Below, piece by piece: positions 17,924 to 27,807 of a DNA stretch of 64,000 nucleotides (positions are counted from its first letter, which is position 1; each line of letters begins with the position of its first letter). Made by a program: the position numbers and the translations under genes. The notes beneath the pieces are model-generated. The model had not been told where the DNA came from and ran no database searches. It was given only the letters and a program-made list of their open reading frames with translations. Origin of the DNA: Methanococcoides vulcani (GTDB taxonomy: Archaea > Halobacteriota > Methanosarcinia > Methanosarcinales > Methanosarcinaceae); the NCBI RefSeq assembly GCF_900111645.1, contig NZ_FOHQ01000006.1, forward strand, positions 114,755-178,754. The letters run 5' to 3'.

Positions 17924-18778
17924 ATGATCGTTGGCGTACTTGGACCTGCAGGGTCCTACTCAGATAAAGCTGCAAAAGGCTGGATGGAAAAACAGGGAAT
18001 CACCGGAAAAGCATCCCTGTTATATTATGATGATATTACCGACACGTTTTCCGCGGTCATCGAAGGAAGAACTGACATCGGGATCGTCCCCATTGAAAAT
18101 TCCATTGAAGGATCAGTGGGCATAACGCTTGACCTTTTGCTTGAAACTGATGTTACTATCATAGGAGAGGTCGTTGTACCGATCAAGCACTGCCTGCTAT
18201 CCAAAGGCAAGATCTCCGATATCCGGATCATACTTTCACATCCACAGGCACTTGCACAGTGCAGGCAGTTCATAAGAACACATTTTAAGGATGTAGAGAT
18301 ACGCACAACGGGAAGCACATCACATGCTGCCAAACTTGCCAACGAGTTCGAGGAAATGGCAGCCATTGCATCAAAGGAATCAGCAGAAGCCTACGGTCTT
18401 AATGTACTGATGCCAAATATCCAGGATCGGGAACAGAACCATACCCGCTTTATTGCTATCCAGAGAACTGACAGGGAAGTAGATGAAAGCAACACCAATG
18501 ATGCTTATGTCCGCAAGACATCCATAATAGCCTATATCGGGAATGACAGGGCTGGCTCCCTTTATGAGATCCTCGGCGAATTTGCAAAGAGAAACATAAA
18601 TCTTACAAGGATTGAGTCAAGACCATCCAAGCGTTCGCTCGGTGACTATCTGTTCTATATCGATCTGGAAGGCAGCACATCCGATGCAGATATAAGAGAT
18701 GCTCTATATCATATTGAATCTAAAGTGTCCATGCTGAAGGTTCTTGGCTCTTACAGTGGCTACCGGCTGGAGAGCTAA
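17924..18778 (+). CDS. pheA: Prephenate dehydratase
   Basis: A 284-residue monofunctional prephenate dehydratase, converting prephenate to phenylpyruvate for phenylalanine synthesis. The catalytic domain begins GVLGPAGSYSDKAA and contains VPIENSIEGSVG and the NHTRF motif near 172-176, where the threonine is essential in the family. The C-terminal ACT domain has the phenylalanine-binding ESRP motif at about 231-234, so feedback inhibition by phenylalanine is expected. No chorismate mutase domain is fused. The gene has its own TATA box and stands alone between the phosphatase-like gene and the MoxR operon. Confidence 0.95.
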   Translation: MIVGVLGPAGSYSDKAAKGWMEKQGITGKASLLYYDDITDTFSAVIEGRTDIGIVPIENSIEGSVGITLDLLLETDVTIIGEVVVPIKHCLLSKGKISDIRIILSHPQALAQCRQFIRTHFKDVEIRTTGSTSHAAKLANEFEEMAAIASKESAEAYGLNVLMPNIQDREQNHTRFIAIQRTDREVDESNTNDAYVRKTSIIAYIGNDRAGSLYEILGEFAKRNINLTRIESRPSKRSLGDYLFYIDLEGSTSDADIRDALYHIESKVSMLKVLGSYSGYRLES

Positions 18779-18784
18779 AAATAC

Positions 18785-18797
18785 ATTTTTATATAAA
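18785..18797 (+). promoter_or_regulatory. TATA box of the MoxR-VWA operon
   Basis: ATTTTTATATAAA just after pheA, about 60 nt before the first gene of the operon. The leader would carry the ribosome site AAGGGATC. Confidence 0.45.
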
Positions 18798-18853
18798 GGG
18801 ATGAATAGTGGTCGTAGTAATCTTAGAAATTTATCATTAAGGGATCTGTACTT

Positions 18854-19741
18854 ATGGATATTGATGCATTTATTAAAAAACAGGAGTCTGCTGCTAATAA
18901 ATACAAGCGTATCTATAAGATACTGGACTTTTCTATTATCACATTAATATTATTCACTCTGCTGAAGATACTAAAGATCGACCAGCTGCTTTTCAATTTC
19001 AGGACCTTTGAGCTCTATGCAGATTCAACATATGGTTCCGCAGATGCCATCTCAGCCGGAAGCTTGTTCCTTGCATTAATATCCATCTTCATTGCAGTCC
19101 TGCTTACCTTTGCCATACACTTCCGGGACAGGAAGATACAGATAGTACCACTTATCGAAGAAAAGTTCCCTCCACTGAACGAGAGGTTACGAACCGCGAA
19201 CGATAACAAGAATATCCATAACATCATTGTTGACGAGCTCATGGGCAATGTCCTCGAGATCGCTTCAAAGGTCAACTCTTCCGAACTTCTCGAAAAGAAG
19301 AGGTTCAAGGCAAGCATGGTACTTCTTGTTGTCTCCCTTACTATCTTCAGTTTTGTTATAGTGACTGACTACCAGTCAGACGTTGACCCCGATGACCTTG
19401 CTGATCTGATCGGAGAGATCGTACCTGATAAAGAGAATGCAACGTCCCCTGATGAGATATTTGTACTGGAAGATGATGGAGACGGGAACGGCGGTGATGA
19501 AGATCTTATGGGTGAGCCGGCTGTAATAGTGGTTGAAGGAGAAGAGGTCGACCTGTCACTCCCGCCGGGAGCAGGAACCGGTTTTACAGCAGGTGAAGAA
19601 GGTGAGGAGCTACCACCTGAATTTGTGAGCTCGTCCGCCTATGAGGTTGGACTTATGTCATCCCCGGCCTATTATGAGCAACTCCCCGAAGGGTATGAGA
19701 GCATCATAAAGGAATACTTCGAGGAGATGGCTAAGAACTAA
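18854..19741 (+). CDS. Membrane protein of the MoxR-VWA operon, unknown function
   Basis: I do not recognise a named domain. The 295-residue protein has three hydrophobic segments (about residues 22-42, 66-90 and 152-172). Between them is a cytoplasmic-looking helical block (DRKIQIVPLIEEKFPPLNERLRTA). The C-terminal 120 residues are strongly acidic, rich in D, E and G. It is first in a tightly spaced operon with MoxR, DUF58 and two VWA proteins, so it is probably a membrane component handled by the MoxR ATPase. The acidic tail may be extracellular and bind cations (inference). Confidence 0.75.
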   Translation: MDIDAFIKKQESAANKYKRIYKILDFSIITLILFTLLKILKIDQLLFNFRTFELYADSTYGSADAISAGSLFLALISIFIAVLLTFAIHFRDRKIQIVPLIEEKFPPLNERLRTANDNKNIHNIIVDELMGNVLEIASKVNSSELLEKKRFKASMVLLVVSLTIFSFVIVTDYQSDVDPDDLADLIGEIVPDKENATSPDEIFVLEDDGDGNGGDEDLMGEPAVIVVEGEEVDLSLPPGAGTGFTAGEEGEELPPEFVSSSAYEVGLMSSPAYYEQLPEGYESIIKEYFEEMAKN

Positions 19742-19791
19742 AAATATCACATTAACATATTCGATCAATTGCAATACAAGGAGAACATTAA

Positions 19792-20766
19792 ATGAATTCC
19801 AATGACGCCGGATCCGGTGAACTTGAACGGGTCTACAGAGGTGCTGGAGATGCCTTTGCAGCACTTTTCAATGAGATATCAAAGGTCATAGTCGGACAGA
19901 ATGAGACAGTTGAACATATCGTCATTGCGATTCTGTGCAACGGCCATGCACTTATGGAGAGTAATCCCGGACTTGGAAAAACACTGACAGTATCTACTAC
20001 AGCCAAGACAATGGACCTTGATTTCAGCAGGATACAATGTACTCCGGACCTTATGCCTGCAGATATAACAGGTACACATATTATAGAGGAGAAAGGCGGA
20101 AGCAAGGAATTCAAGTTCGAGCCCGGACCGGTCTTCGCGAACATTGTCCTTGCAGATGAGATAAACCGTGCTTCCCCAAAGACCCAGTCAGCATTGCTTG
20201 AGGCTATGCAGGAAAAGCAGGTCACCGTTGGAAATGATACGTTCCTGCTTGACAAGCCCTTCTTCTTGCTTGCAACCCAGAACCCTATTGAGATGGAAGG
20301 TACTTTCCCGCTTCCTGAAGCACAGCTTGACAGGTTCCTTCTGAAGATCCTGCTGGACTATCCGTCCTTCGATGAAGAAAAAGAGATCGTTAGACGCTAC
20401 ACGCAGTATGATGAACCACAGGTCAAAAAGGTGCTTGACAAGAGAATGGTGCTACAGTTACAGCGTCTTACAAGGGATATGCCAATTGCTGACGACATAA
20501 AGGACAGAGCTATCAAAATAGTAATGGCAACCCGTAAATGGACCGATTTCATCGAATATGGTGCATCTCCGAGAGCATCCATCGGCCTGATACTTGCAGC
20601 AAAAGCACGTGCATTGGTAAACAGCAGGAACTTCGTCAGCAACGAGGATATCGAGGCCATGGCATATCCGATCTTAAGGCACAGGATCATCCTGACGTTC
20701 GAGTCTGAAAGGCGTGGTATCACACCGGACCAGGTCATCAAGGAAATACTTGGAAAGGTCAAATGA
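19792..20766 (+). CDS. MoxR-family AAA+ ATPase
   Basis: A 324-residue MoxR ATPase with Walker A ESNPGLGKT (about 56-64), Walker B LADEIN (about 120-125) followed by the MoxR hallmark RASPKTQSALLEAMQE, sensor 1 LATQNP, and the C-terminal lid with the sensor-2 region SPRAS. MoxR proteins act as chaperones that insert cofactors or assemble complexes, usually together with VWA-domain partners, and three such partners follow here. The ribosome site AAGGAGAAC precedes the ATG. Confidence 0.93.
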   Translation: MNSNDAGSGELERVYRGAGDAFAALFNEISKVIVGQNETVEHIVIAILCNGHALMESNPGLGKTLTVSTTAKTMDLDFSRIQCTPDLMPADITGTHIIEEKGGSKEFKFEPGPVFANIVLADEINRASPKTQSALLEAMQEKQVTVGNDTFLLDKPFFLLATQNPIEMEGTFPLPEAQLDRFLLKILLDYPSFDEEKEIVRRYTQYDEPQVKKVLDKRMVLQLQRLTRDMPIADDIKDRAIKIVMATRKWTDFIEYGASPRASIGLILAAKARALVNSRNFVSNEDIEAMAYPILRHRIILTFESERRGITPDQVIKEILGKVK

Positions 20767-20794
20767 GTTCCTGATCAGTGCAGCAAGTGCAGCC

Positions 20795-20802
20795 TATAAA
20801 TA
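20795..20802 (+). promoter_or_regulatory. Possible internal TATA box before the DUF58 gene
   Basis: TATAAATA is centred about 24 nt before the ATG of the DUF58 gene. No ribosome site lies in between, so an internal leaderless promoter is possible. Confidence 0.35.
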
Positions 20803-20822
20803 ACGAAAACTGATATTGAACC

Positions 20823-21704
20823 ATGAGTGACAGGAAACACAGGATCGATGTGGATTTCTTCCGCCAGCTGGACCGCTTTACTTTCATGGTAAGGAAGCGG
20901 GTCTCCAGTGCTTATGCCGGAAGCAGGCGTTCAACCCATAGCGGCCGCGGTCTTGATACCCTCGGATATGTTGAATACCACCCGGGAGATGACCTGAAAT
21001 CCATCGACTGGAACGTATATGCAAGGTCTGAGAAGCTCTATGTGAGAGAGTTCGAAGAGGACAAATCGGTAACTACCCACATATTGCTCGATTCCAGCAA
21101 CAGTATGGACTATTCGACGGGCGATGTTACAAAATACGAGTATGGAGCCATGCTTGCCGCCGGTTTTGCATACCTTGTCACCAAGGACAACGACAAGTTC
21201 GGCATCTCCACATATTCGGAGGATATAGCGATCTCCCAGACACACAGAGGCAGACGCTACCTTCTCAGGGACATCGACCGGCTGGCAGAAGTAGATCTTG
21301 AAGGTAAGACCGCATTGAACAACTGTGTTGAGCAGTACGAGCGTGTTATACATTCACGGTCACTTGTCGTCATTATTTCAGATTTCATGGAAGACTTAAG
21401 TTCCATTGAATCAGCCATTTACCGGTTATCTCATCATGACCTTATGCTTATACAGGTGCTGGACACTTCAGAGAGCGATCTGTCCATGCACGGACATGTA
21501 AAGCTCCTGGACCTTGAGACAGATGATGAATTGAAGACATACCTCAGCAACAATTTCAAGGACAAATACCAGGAAGAACTACAGGCACACATCGATGGAA
21601 TCAAAAATATCTGCGACCATGTTGGTGCCGATTTCTTTACGTTCACAACTGATACACCCATCTTTGATGCGTTCTTCCATACAATTAGCGGGAGGCGCCT
21701 TTAA
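20823..21704 (+). CDS. DUF58 (VWA-like) protein
   Basis: A 293-residue DUF58 protein. The diagnostic segment is at about residues 41-69: SGRGLDTLGYVEYHPGDDLK followed by SIDWNVYAR. A degenerate VWA-like fold follows, with HILLDSSNSMDYS in the position of the MIDAS strand and VVIISDFMEDL later. DUF58 proteins are cytoplasmic partners of MoxR ATPases. The stop overlaps the next start as TAATG, implying translational coupling with the downstream VWA gene. Confidence 0.92.
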   Translation: MSDRKHRIDVDFFRQLDRFTFMVRKRVSSAYAGSRRSTHSGRGLDTLGYVEYHPGDDLKSIDWNVYARSEKLYVREFEEDKSVTTHILLDSSNSMDYSTGDVTKYEYGAMLAAGFAYLVTKDNDKFGISTYSEDIAISQTHRGRRYLLRDIDRLAEVDLEGKTALNNCVEQYERVIHSRSLVVIISDFMEDLSSIESAIYRLSHHDLMLIQVLDTSESDLSMHGHVKLLDLETDDELKTYLSNNFKDKYQEELQAHIDGIKNICDHVGADFFTFTTDTPIFDAFFHTISGRRL

Positions 21705-23575
21705 TGCCTTTTGAGAACACGCTCGGACTTGCAGCCCTTGCAAGTGTGATCCCGCTTATCATATTGTACCTGTTACGACCCAAGCCACTTCAGCTGAAGA
21801 TTCCGTCCCTGATGTTCCTGATGCGGGCAGAACAGAAGAAAAAACGATTCGCTTCCCTGAGAAGACTGATAAGGGATCCTATCTTCCTTGCACAATTACT
21901 GGTGCTGATACTACTATCAGTTGCAGTGGCAGCCCCATTTTACACATCCGAGGAAAGCCTGAGCGGAGAGCATACTATCTTTGTCATCGATGCTTCTGCA
22001 AGCATGAACACTGACGGAAGGTTTGACAGTGCTACTGAGATTGCAAAGACCTATGTCAGCAAAAAGAACAGCATCATCCTTGCACAGAACATCCCTGTCA
22101 CAGTTCTTGAAGCCGGAGGTTCTTCGGCTACAAAGGACACGCTGGACGGATTATCGGGAAAGGGCACTGTGGCAGACCTGTCCAGTTCCATAACGAATGC
22201 CATGAGAATGCTTTCTAACGAAGGCGGCAGGATAATCGTAATATCAGATTTCACCAACTGGGAAGGCGAGGATCCGGTCTCTGCAAAGAGGCTTGCGGAA
22301 TCCTATGGCATGAAGGTCAGTTTCGTCAGGGTAGGAGCCCCTGCGGACAATGTTGGCATAATACAGGGCTGGCTCGTGGCTGAAGAGAACGGCTACACAT
22401 ACAACTGTGTCGTCAAGAACTACAAGGAAACCACACAGAACGTCAACCTTGAGATCGATACATCCGGAAGCGAGACAAAGAAGAGCGTTATACTTGAGGT
22501 AAAGCCATTCTCGACCAACCAGTTCAAGCTGACCAACGTTGGACCCGGTGTCACAACACTCTGGATAACAAAAGATGACAGCCTCATAACTGATAATACA
22601 GCTTACATATCGATCCCTTCGGACGTTCATAACGAACTGCTCCTTGTGACCGATGTCAAGAACTCACCGGCATCAGTTGCACTTTCATTGCTACCGAACA
22701 TAAAGGCAACCCAGTCGAACAATGTCCCGGCAGACCTTAGTGACTACAAGGTTGTCGTGATAGACACACAACAAAGAGCACTGACCACCGAAGAGGTCAC
22801 ACTTCTTGATACTTTCATAAACAACGGCGGAGAAGCACTGTTCATTGCATCTTCCACACTTGACCCGGCAGTTGCGAACTTTGACCTGCTAAAAATACTC
22901 CCGGTGAAACCAATTGCTACAATGCAAAGCAACAATGGGGAAACGCTTAAGGTTGTACAGGAAACCAGGCTGACAGAAGATGTGAGATTCGAGGATATCG
23001 CAGTTTACACTTACCTGAATGCTACCATTCGGTCAGATGCGGTCTCACTTGTGAATACCGATTCAGGAATACCAATGCTTGCATACTGGAGTGTCGGTGA
23101 CGGAACAGTGATGTACCTGGGCCTGAGCGATGAACTCGGGGAAGATGCATGGAACAATTTCCATAACCTGCCGGAGTATCCTGTCCTCTGGGCAAAGCTT
23201 ATCGCATGGCTTGGTGGTGCAGGCGATATCGGTGACTACAACATCCAGACAGGTGCCATATCCGCACTTTCAAAAGAGCAGGATGTTTCCACACCGACCG
23301 GAACCGTTACAACAAGCAGGTTGCTCTATGATGAGGTAGGGATCTACGAGGTTGCGGGAAAGGACATCGCTGTCAACCTCTATGACGACATGGAATCCGA
23401 CACCACCATCGATTCATCCGGTGTTATGGACCGTGCCACATCACAGGAAGGTTCCCAGATCGTTAGGGAAAATACCTACACATCCAAGAATTACATTGAC
23501 ATCTATCTCATCATTATTGCCATGCTGCTGGTAATAATTGAGATACTTATTATCAGAAGCCGGGGTGAGCTATAA
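21704..23575 (+). CDS. BatA-type N-terminal domain and VWA membrane protein
   Basis: The 623-residue protein starts with the BatA/aerotolerance-type membrane domain (FENTLGLAALASVIPLIILYL, then a basic LLRPKP loop and a second helix near 65-85). A VWA domain follows with MIDAS motif VIDASASMN near residue 95. The large central part is beta-rich (CARDB-like and GATase-like folds). A single helix (about 596-616) near the C-terminus returns to the membrane. Most of the protein is therefore extracytoplasmic. The start overlaps the previous stop and its own stop overlaps the next start, both as TAATG. Confidence 0.85.
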   Translation: MPFENTLGLAALASVIPLIILYLLRPKPLQLKIPSLMFLMRAEQKKKRFASLRRLIRDPIFLAQLLVLILLSVAVAAPFYTSEESLSGEHTIFVIDASASMNTDGRFDSATEIAKTYVSKKNSIILAQNIPVTVLEAGGSSATKDTLDGLSGKGTVADLSSSITNAMRMLSNEGGRIIVISDFTNWEGEDPVSAKRLAESYGMKVSFVRVGAPADNVGIIQGWLVAEENGYTYNCVVKNYKETTQNVNLEIDTSGSETKKSVILEVKPFSTNQFKLTNVGPGVTTLWITKDDSLITDNTAYISIPSDVHNELLLVTDVKNSPASVALSLLPNIKATQSNNVPADLSDYKVVVIDTQQRALTTEEVTLLDTFINNGGEALFIASSTLDPAVANFDLLKILPVKPIATMQSNNGETLKVVQETRLTEDVRFEDIAVYTYLNATIRSDAVSLVNTDSGIPMLAYWSVGDGTVMYLGLSDELGEDAWNNFHNLPEYPVLWAKLIAWLGGAGDIGDYNIQTGAISALSKEQDVSTPTGTVTTSRLLYDEVGIYEVAGKDIAVNLYDDMESDTTIDSSGVMDRATSQEGSQIVRENTYTSKNYIDIYLIIIAMLLVIIEILIIRSRGEL

Positions 23576-26016
23576 TGTTTACTTTTGAAGAACCACTGGT
23601 ACTGCTACTTATCCTGCCGATAATTGCCGGTGGTTTGTATCTCATCAAAAAGGGTGCAAAAAGGACATTGATACTTTCACGCATCATAGTGCTTTCATTG
23701 CTTGTAGTGGCGCTGGCATCCCCATTTTCAATTGTCAGCGAGGTCACAAGTGACGATACACCCCAGATAGTGATCATCTCGGATGAGACCAACAGTATGG
23801 AACTGTTCAAGGAAGGTGTAGGCGACAAGGTCTATGAATCCCTGACCGCAAACACGCCGACGACCCTCGTCAGGCTTTCAGGAGATAGCAGTTCTCTTGG
23901 GGATGCAGTGGAGCAGTATTCCAGCGGAGATAACCAGATCGTACTGGTAACTGATGGTAACAACAACTTTGGAAAGGACCTTGAAGAAGCTCTCCAGTTT
24001 GCCGAGGAAGTCGGGACCACTGTTTATTCAGTGGAACCGGAACTTGAGAATAACGACATAAGCGTGCAGATACTGGGCGATAAGACAGTGGTGATCGGAA
24101 ACGAGAACCAGTTCGATGTGCTTGTCTCTCAGGCAGGGAATGAAGAGATAAGATATAGCTTCGAGGTCTACGCCGGGGACATACTTGTCAGGAGTGGTAC
24201 TTTCACACAACAGACACGCACAAGGACCATACGTGTACCTTACACGTTCAAGAAACTTGGTGCACAGGAGTTGAGCGTTACTCTTACACCCCTAACATCC
24301 GACAAGGATGGCATTAATAACGAGTTCTACAAAGCTATCTATGTTGTTCCTAAACCGAAGATCAAACTAATGACCAGCGATACTTCCGCACCTCTTGGTA
24401 ATGTACTGTACAACCTGTATGATGTGTCCAACACGAACGAGCTCACAAACATTGATGATAAGAAGACAATAGTCCTCGATAACCGCAACATAAGGACACT
24501 TTCAGAAAGTGATATTGAGGTCCTCAAGGAGTTTGTAGCTGACGGAAATGGTCTTGTTGTTGTGGGAGGAGAGACCTCATTTGACCAGGGAAATTACCTG
24601 AACTCATCATTTGAAGATCTGCTGCCGGTCCTGTCAAAGCCAACAGACTGGAAAGGTGGCAGAAGCATCGTTCTTGTCCTTGATGTCTCACAGAGTACCT
24701 TCCATCATGAGTCACTTTCCGACATCCTCGGAAATGCTATATTCATACTTGAGGATGAGAATCTGAGAGATGCCTATGCAGGTATCATCGCCTTTGGAAG
24801 TGAAGGTATCGATGTTTCAGGAGGACTGGTCTACCTTGGAAACCAGGCCAATGTTCTTAAACTCGAAGAGGACATCTCAGCATTGACACCGGGATCTACC
24901 AGTGAAACATCCCTGGACCAAGGACTTCTCATTGCACAAGAGTGGCTTGAGAACGAGGCAGGAGAACTGGATATCATCATCATCTCTGATGGTGGTATAG
25001 AGCAGTCCTATGAAGACAGTCTTGTGGTGGCAGACGAGATCCACAATGGTGAGATCCAATTTTATTATGTCCACGTAAGGTCAAGTGCACCATCCCAGAG
25101 GGACCAATTCGGCAATATCTATGCAGAGAACCTCATGGAAAGCGTGGGTGGAATATATTTCCCTGTCGAGAAAGGCGAACGTGCAAACCTTGAGTTCGAA
25201 GACCTTGACATCCCTGACGAGACCGAGGACGATGAACCAGTGATGACATCATTCCCGCTTATTGAATACAACCCGAACCACTTCATCACCCGAAATCTGG
25301 AAGTTGAAGGCAATGTCACCGGCTACAATGACGTCACACCAAAAGCAGGTGCCGACAGGATCGTTGTGACAGCCACAGGCAAGCCGCTCATCACCACATG
25401 GAGATACGGACTTGGAAGGGTGGCAGCCATTACCACGGATAACGGTAAAGGCGGACAGGCAACCTGGAGTTCACAGATGTACTCCGGCAACAATTCAAGG
25501 TTGATATCCTCAACCATGAACTGGGCGATAGGCAATCCACAGGTCGAAGAAGGAACCGTGGTCGAAGGAGATGACACATGGTACGGAAGCCCTTCAACAC
25601 TCTACATCACACGCTACGATGAAGGTGTCCCGAAACTGAAGTACAAGGGAGAGACACTTGAGCTTGCGGTCACAGGGAAGAATACCTATGAGACCACGAT
25701 AGAGCCAAAGAACATAGGAATGCACGATGTTTCAGGTTATCCGATAGCGGTGAACTACGCCATCGAATATCGTGATGTCGGCCTGAACGAGGACCTGCCT
25801 GTGCTCATCAAGGCAAACGGTGGTAAGACCTACAGTGAGAACGAAGCGCTGGCACTTCTGCTTACAGATGCCAAGGCTAACTCGCTCAAAAGTGTTCAGC
25901 AGCCGGTCAGCAGGAAATTATACTTCCTTATCGCAGCATTACTGCTCTTCCTTACAGAGATAGCAGTAAGAAGAATAAGGGAGATCAGGGCAGCGAACAG
26001 GGAAAGGACAGAGTGA
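23575..26016 (+). CDS. Large membrane-anchored VWA / GATase1-like protein
   Basis: The 813-residue protein has two N-terminal membrane helices (about 8-25 and 35-52) and one near the C-terminus (about 780-798). Between them are a degenerate first VWA-like domain (VIISDETNSM, VLVTDGNNNFG), a Rossmann-like glutamine-amidotransferase-type region (VVVGGETSFDQGNYL), and a second VWA domain with a full MIDAS motif VLDVSQST near 368. A final beta domain reads VVTATGKPLITTWRYGLGRVAA. It is the last gene of the MoxR operon and probably forms an external complex with the preceding VWA protein; the job of that complex is unknown. Confidence 0.85.
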   Translation: MFTFEEPLVLLLILPIIAGGLYLIKKGAKRTLILSRIIVLSLLVVALASPFSIVSEVTSDDTPQIVIISDETNSMELFKEGVGDKVYESLTANTPTTLVRLSGDSSSLGDAVEQYSSGDNQIVLVTDGNNNFGKDLEEALQFAEEVGTTVYSVEPELENNDISVQILGDKTVVIGNENQFDVLVSQAGNEEIRYSFEVYAGDILVRSGTFTQQTRTRTIRVPYTFKKLGAQELSVTLTPLTSDKDGINNEFYKAIYVVPKPKIKLMTSDTSAPLGNVLYNLYDVSNTNELTNIDDKKTIVLDNRNIRTLSESDIEVLKEFVADGNGLVVVGGETSFDQGNYLNSSFEDLLPVLSKPTDWKGGRSIVLVLDVSQSTFHHESLSDILGNAIFILEDENLRDAYAGIIAFGSEGIDVSGGLVYLGNQANVLKLEEDISALTPGSTSETSLDQGLLIAQEWLENEAGELDIIIISDGGIEQSYEDSLVVADEIHNGEIQFYYVHVRSSAPSQRDQFGNIYAENLMESVGGIYFPVEKGERANLEFEDLDIPDETEDDEPVMTSFPLIEYNPNHFITRNLEVEGNVTGYNDVTPKAGADRIVVTATGKPLITTWRYGLGRVAAITTDNGKGGQATWSSQMYSGNNSRLISSTMNWAIGNPQVEEGTVVEGDDTWYGSPSTLYITRYDEGVPKLKYKGETLELAVTGKNTYETTIEPKNIGMHDVSGYPIAVNYAIEYRDVGLNEDLPVLIKANGGKTYSENEALALLLTDAKANSLKSVQQPVSRKLYFLIAALLLFLTEIAVRRIREIRAANRERTE

Positions 26017-26032
26017 ACTAATTCTGCCTTCC

Positions 26033-26040
26033 TTTTTTTT
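26033..26040 (+). terminator. Poly-T terminator of the MoxR-VWA operon
   Basis: An uninterrupted run of eight T residues begins about 16 nt after the last stop codon, the usual form of an archaeal terminator. It also marks the edge of the core operon before the island. Confidence 0.5.
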
Positions 26041-26058
26041 CAAAAACGCATGCAGAAG

Positions 26059-26140
26059 ACTACGAATTTGTTCGTAGTTAAAGTAATGAATATATAAGAT
26101 TCGTTCGTTGTATCACTTGATGACAATCATCAGGTGATAT
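26059..26140 (+). promoter_or_regulatory. Integrase promoter flanked by two operator-like palindromes
   Basis: ACTACGAA / TTCGTAGT (26059-26066 and 26071-26078) lies just upstream of the TATA box AATATATAAG (about 26087-26096). A second inverted repeat, ATCACTTGATG / CATCAGGTGAT (26113-26123 and 26129-26139, one wobble pair), covers the predicted transcription start. This arrangement suggests tight repression of the recombinase. No repressor gene is adjacent. Confidence 0.45.
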
Positions 26141-26188
26141 TATATGATATTAGTTATAACATACACCTAACTATTCAGAGGTTTTCAT

Positions 26189-27472
26189 ATGCTTGTTAAA
26201 GAACTGGAAGATGATGTCCTAATTTGTGATTGGGTTGATGCACTGGAAAAAAAGAACACGATTGCCAACTACCTGAGGGGGATGTACCAATACACCGAAT
26301 ATACCGAAAAGACACCGTTGCAGCTCATAGAAGAAGCTGAGCAGGAAATCAAACAAGGTAAATTAATGCGTGAAAGGGTAGTTAAAAGGCAACTAATAGG
26401 ATTCAAGAAAACCCTTAAAGATAAAGGATTAGCACCATTGACAATTAAGGGGTATCTTACAGGGGTAAAATCCTTCTATCGTTTCTATGATATTGATTTA
26501 CCTCATCTTCCCAGGAATGCCAGCAAACCAAGACCATTAAAGAAGCACATGGATATACCTACAAAGGATGAAATAAGGGAAGTACTGAAAGTATGCGAGT
26601 TAAGAGAAAGGGCTATCATTTTAGTAGGTGCTGCTTCTGGTCTGAGTGCCAACGAAATCATAAACCTAAAACTCGAAGCATTCCTTAAAGGCTATGATCC
26701 AGAAACAGAAATCACAACCCTTGATTTAAGAAGGGAGAAAGTCGGATTTGATTTTATCACATTCCTTACTCCAGAAGCAAGCAAAGCAGTTTTGGATTAT
26801 ATCAATTTCCGTAACAGACCAGTTGAATCCAAATATGAGTATAGAATCAATCAGTTTAAAAAACAACAAACTATTGATGATAACGGATACTTGTTTATCA
26901 AGAAGGCCATCCCTGACGATTTTTTAAACACGCATGATGAAGATTTAAGAAAATTGGATAGCACCACTTTTGCGCACCTATACCGCAGGGTATCAGACCG
27001 AGCAGGGAAAGCGTCAAAAGCTGGCGATTGGAATAAAATACGGTCACATAATATCAGGAAGATGTTTAATTCTCACCTTTTAAATGCTGGTTGCGATTCG
27101 TTCAAAGTTGAATTTTGGATGGGGCATACCTTAAATGAGACACAAGCAGCTTACTTCCGCAGTGATGCAGTACAGATGAGAGATCTCTATCAAAAGTATA
27201 TCCCCTACCTAACAATTCAGAAGGAAATGGATATCTCCGAAAGTACCGAGTACAAGCAGATACTAAAAGAAAACGATGTGCTGAGAGCCGAAACCGCACG
27301 ACATATTGTTGAAAGATCGGAAGTCAAAGAGTTACAAGAAGAGATCAACAGAATGAAGGAAGCACAAGAATTGGATATTTCGATAAGGAAAACAATTTCC
27401 GATATGCTGGAGAATCCTGAAATAATGGCTTCGTTGCAAGCAAAAATAACAGAGCTAAAAAATAAATCATAA
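26189..27472 (+). CDS. Tyrosine recombinase (site-specific integrase)
   Basis: The 427-residue phage-integrase-family protein has a SAM-like core-binding N-terminal domain (about 60-115, including LTIKGYLTGVKSFYRFY). The catalytic domain contains a lysine strand, the HxxR box HNIRKMF, the GH of FWMGHTL and the nucleophile Tyr in AAYFRS. The first catalytic arginine, normally in a GLRxxE box, appears as Ser in SGLSANEI. A C-terminal coiled coil (about 350-425) is unusual and may mediate multimers. The ribosome site AGAGGT precedes the ATG. It opens the AT-rich defence island and is its likely mobility gene; no tRNA target site is visible beside it. Confidence 0.88.
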   Translation: MLVKELEDDVLICDWVDALEKKNTIANYLRGMYQYTEYTEKTPLQLIEEAEQEIKQGKLMRERVVKRQLIGFKKTLKDKGLAPLTIKGYLTGVKSFYRFYDIDLPHLPRNASKPRPLKKHMDIPTKDEIREVLKVCELRERAIILVGAASGLSANEIINLKLEAFLKGYDPETEITTLDLRREKVGFDFITFLTPEASKAVLDYINFRNRPVESKYEYRINQFKKQQTIDDNGYLFIKKAIPDDFLNTHDEDLRKLDSTTFAHLYRRVSDRAGKASKAGDWNKIRSHNIRKMFNSHLLNAGCDSFKVEFWMGHTLNETQAAYFRSDAVQMRDLYQKYIPYLTIQKEMDISESTEYKQILKENDVLRAETARHIVERSEVKELQEEINRMKEAQELDISIRKTISDMLENPEIMASLQAKITELKNKS

Positions 27473-27633
27473 TCTCCTTTTAAGGCCTAAGTCAACCTAC
27501 TGCTTTTTTATTTTACTTTTCATTTGTTGAGTTAGCACTCTTTTCGATGTTTTATTTTGAGGAAAAACATACCACGTCGGTAAAGCTTGACAAACAAAAA
27601 TACAGTCGGCAATAGTATCGACCACAAAAAATC

Positions 27634-27661
27634 CTGTTTCTATGGGATCTTTTAGAAACAG
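27634..27661. other. Perfect inverted repeat downstream of the integrase
   Basis: CTGTTTCTA (27634-27642) and TAGAAACAG (27653-27661) with a 10-nt loop. It lies in the 27473-27957 gap, which also has small palindromes near 27731-27765 (CCGC..GCGG and CAAATCTACGATTTG). These are candidates for terminators or recombinase binding sites. Confidence 0.35.
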
Positions 27662-27807
27662 AGTAAGTGTCAATTTTATCCAAATCATTAAATAATTTTT
27701 GCACCCGAACCCTTAAAAACCCCAGGCCCAATCCGCCTGCGCGGACAAATCTACGATTTGACACGCGGTAAATAATAAGAAAAATAAATTTAAAAGGATA
27801 ATCACAG

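Noticed and set aside
26017..26188. tRNA gene as integration site next to the integrase
   Set aside because: No cloverleaf, T-arm GTTCRAAY motif or anticodon stem could be found on either strand near the integrase; the palindromes there fit operators better.
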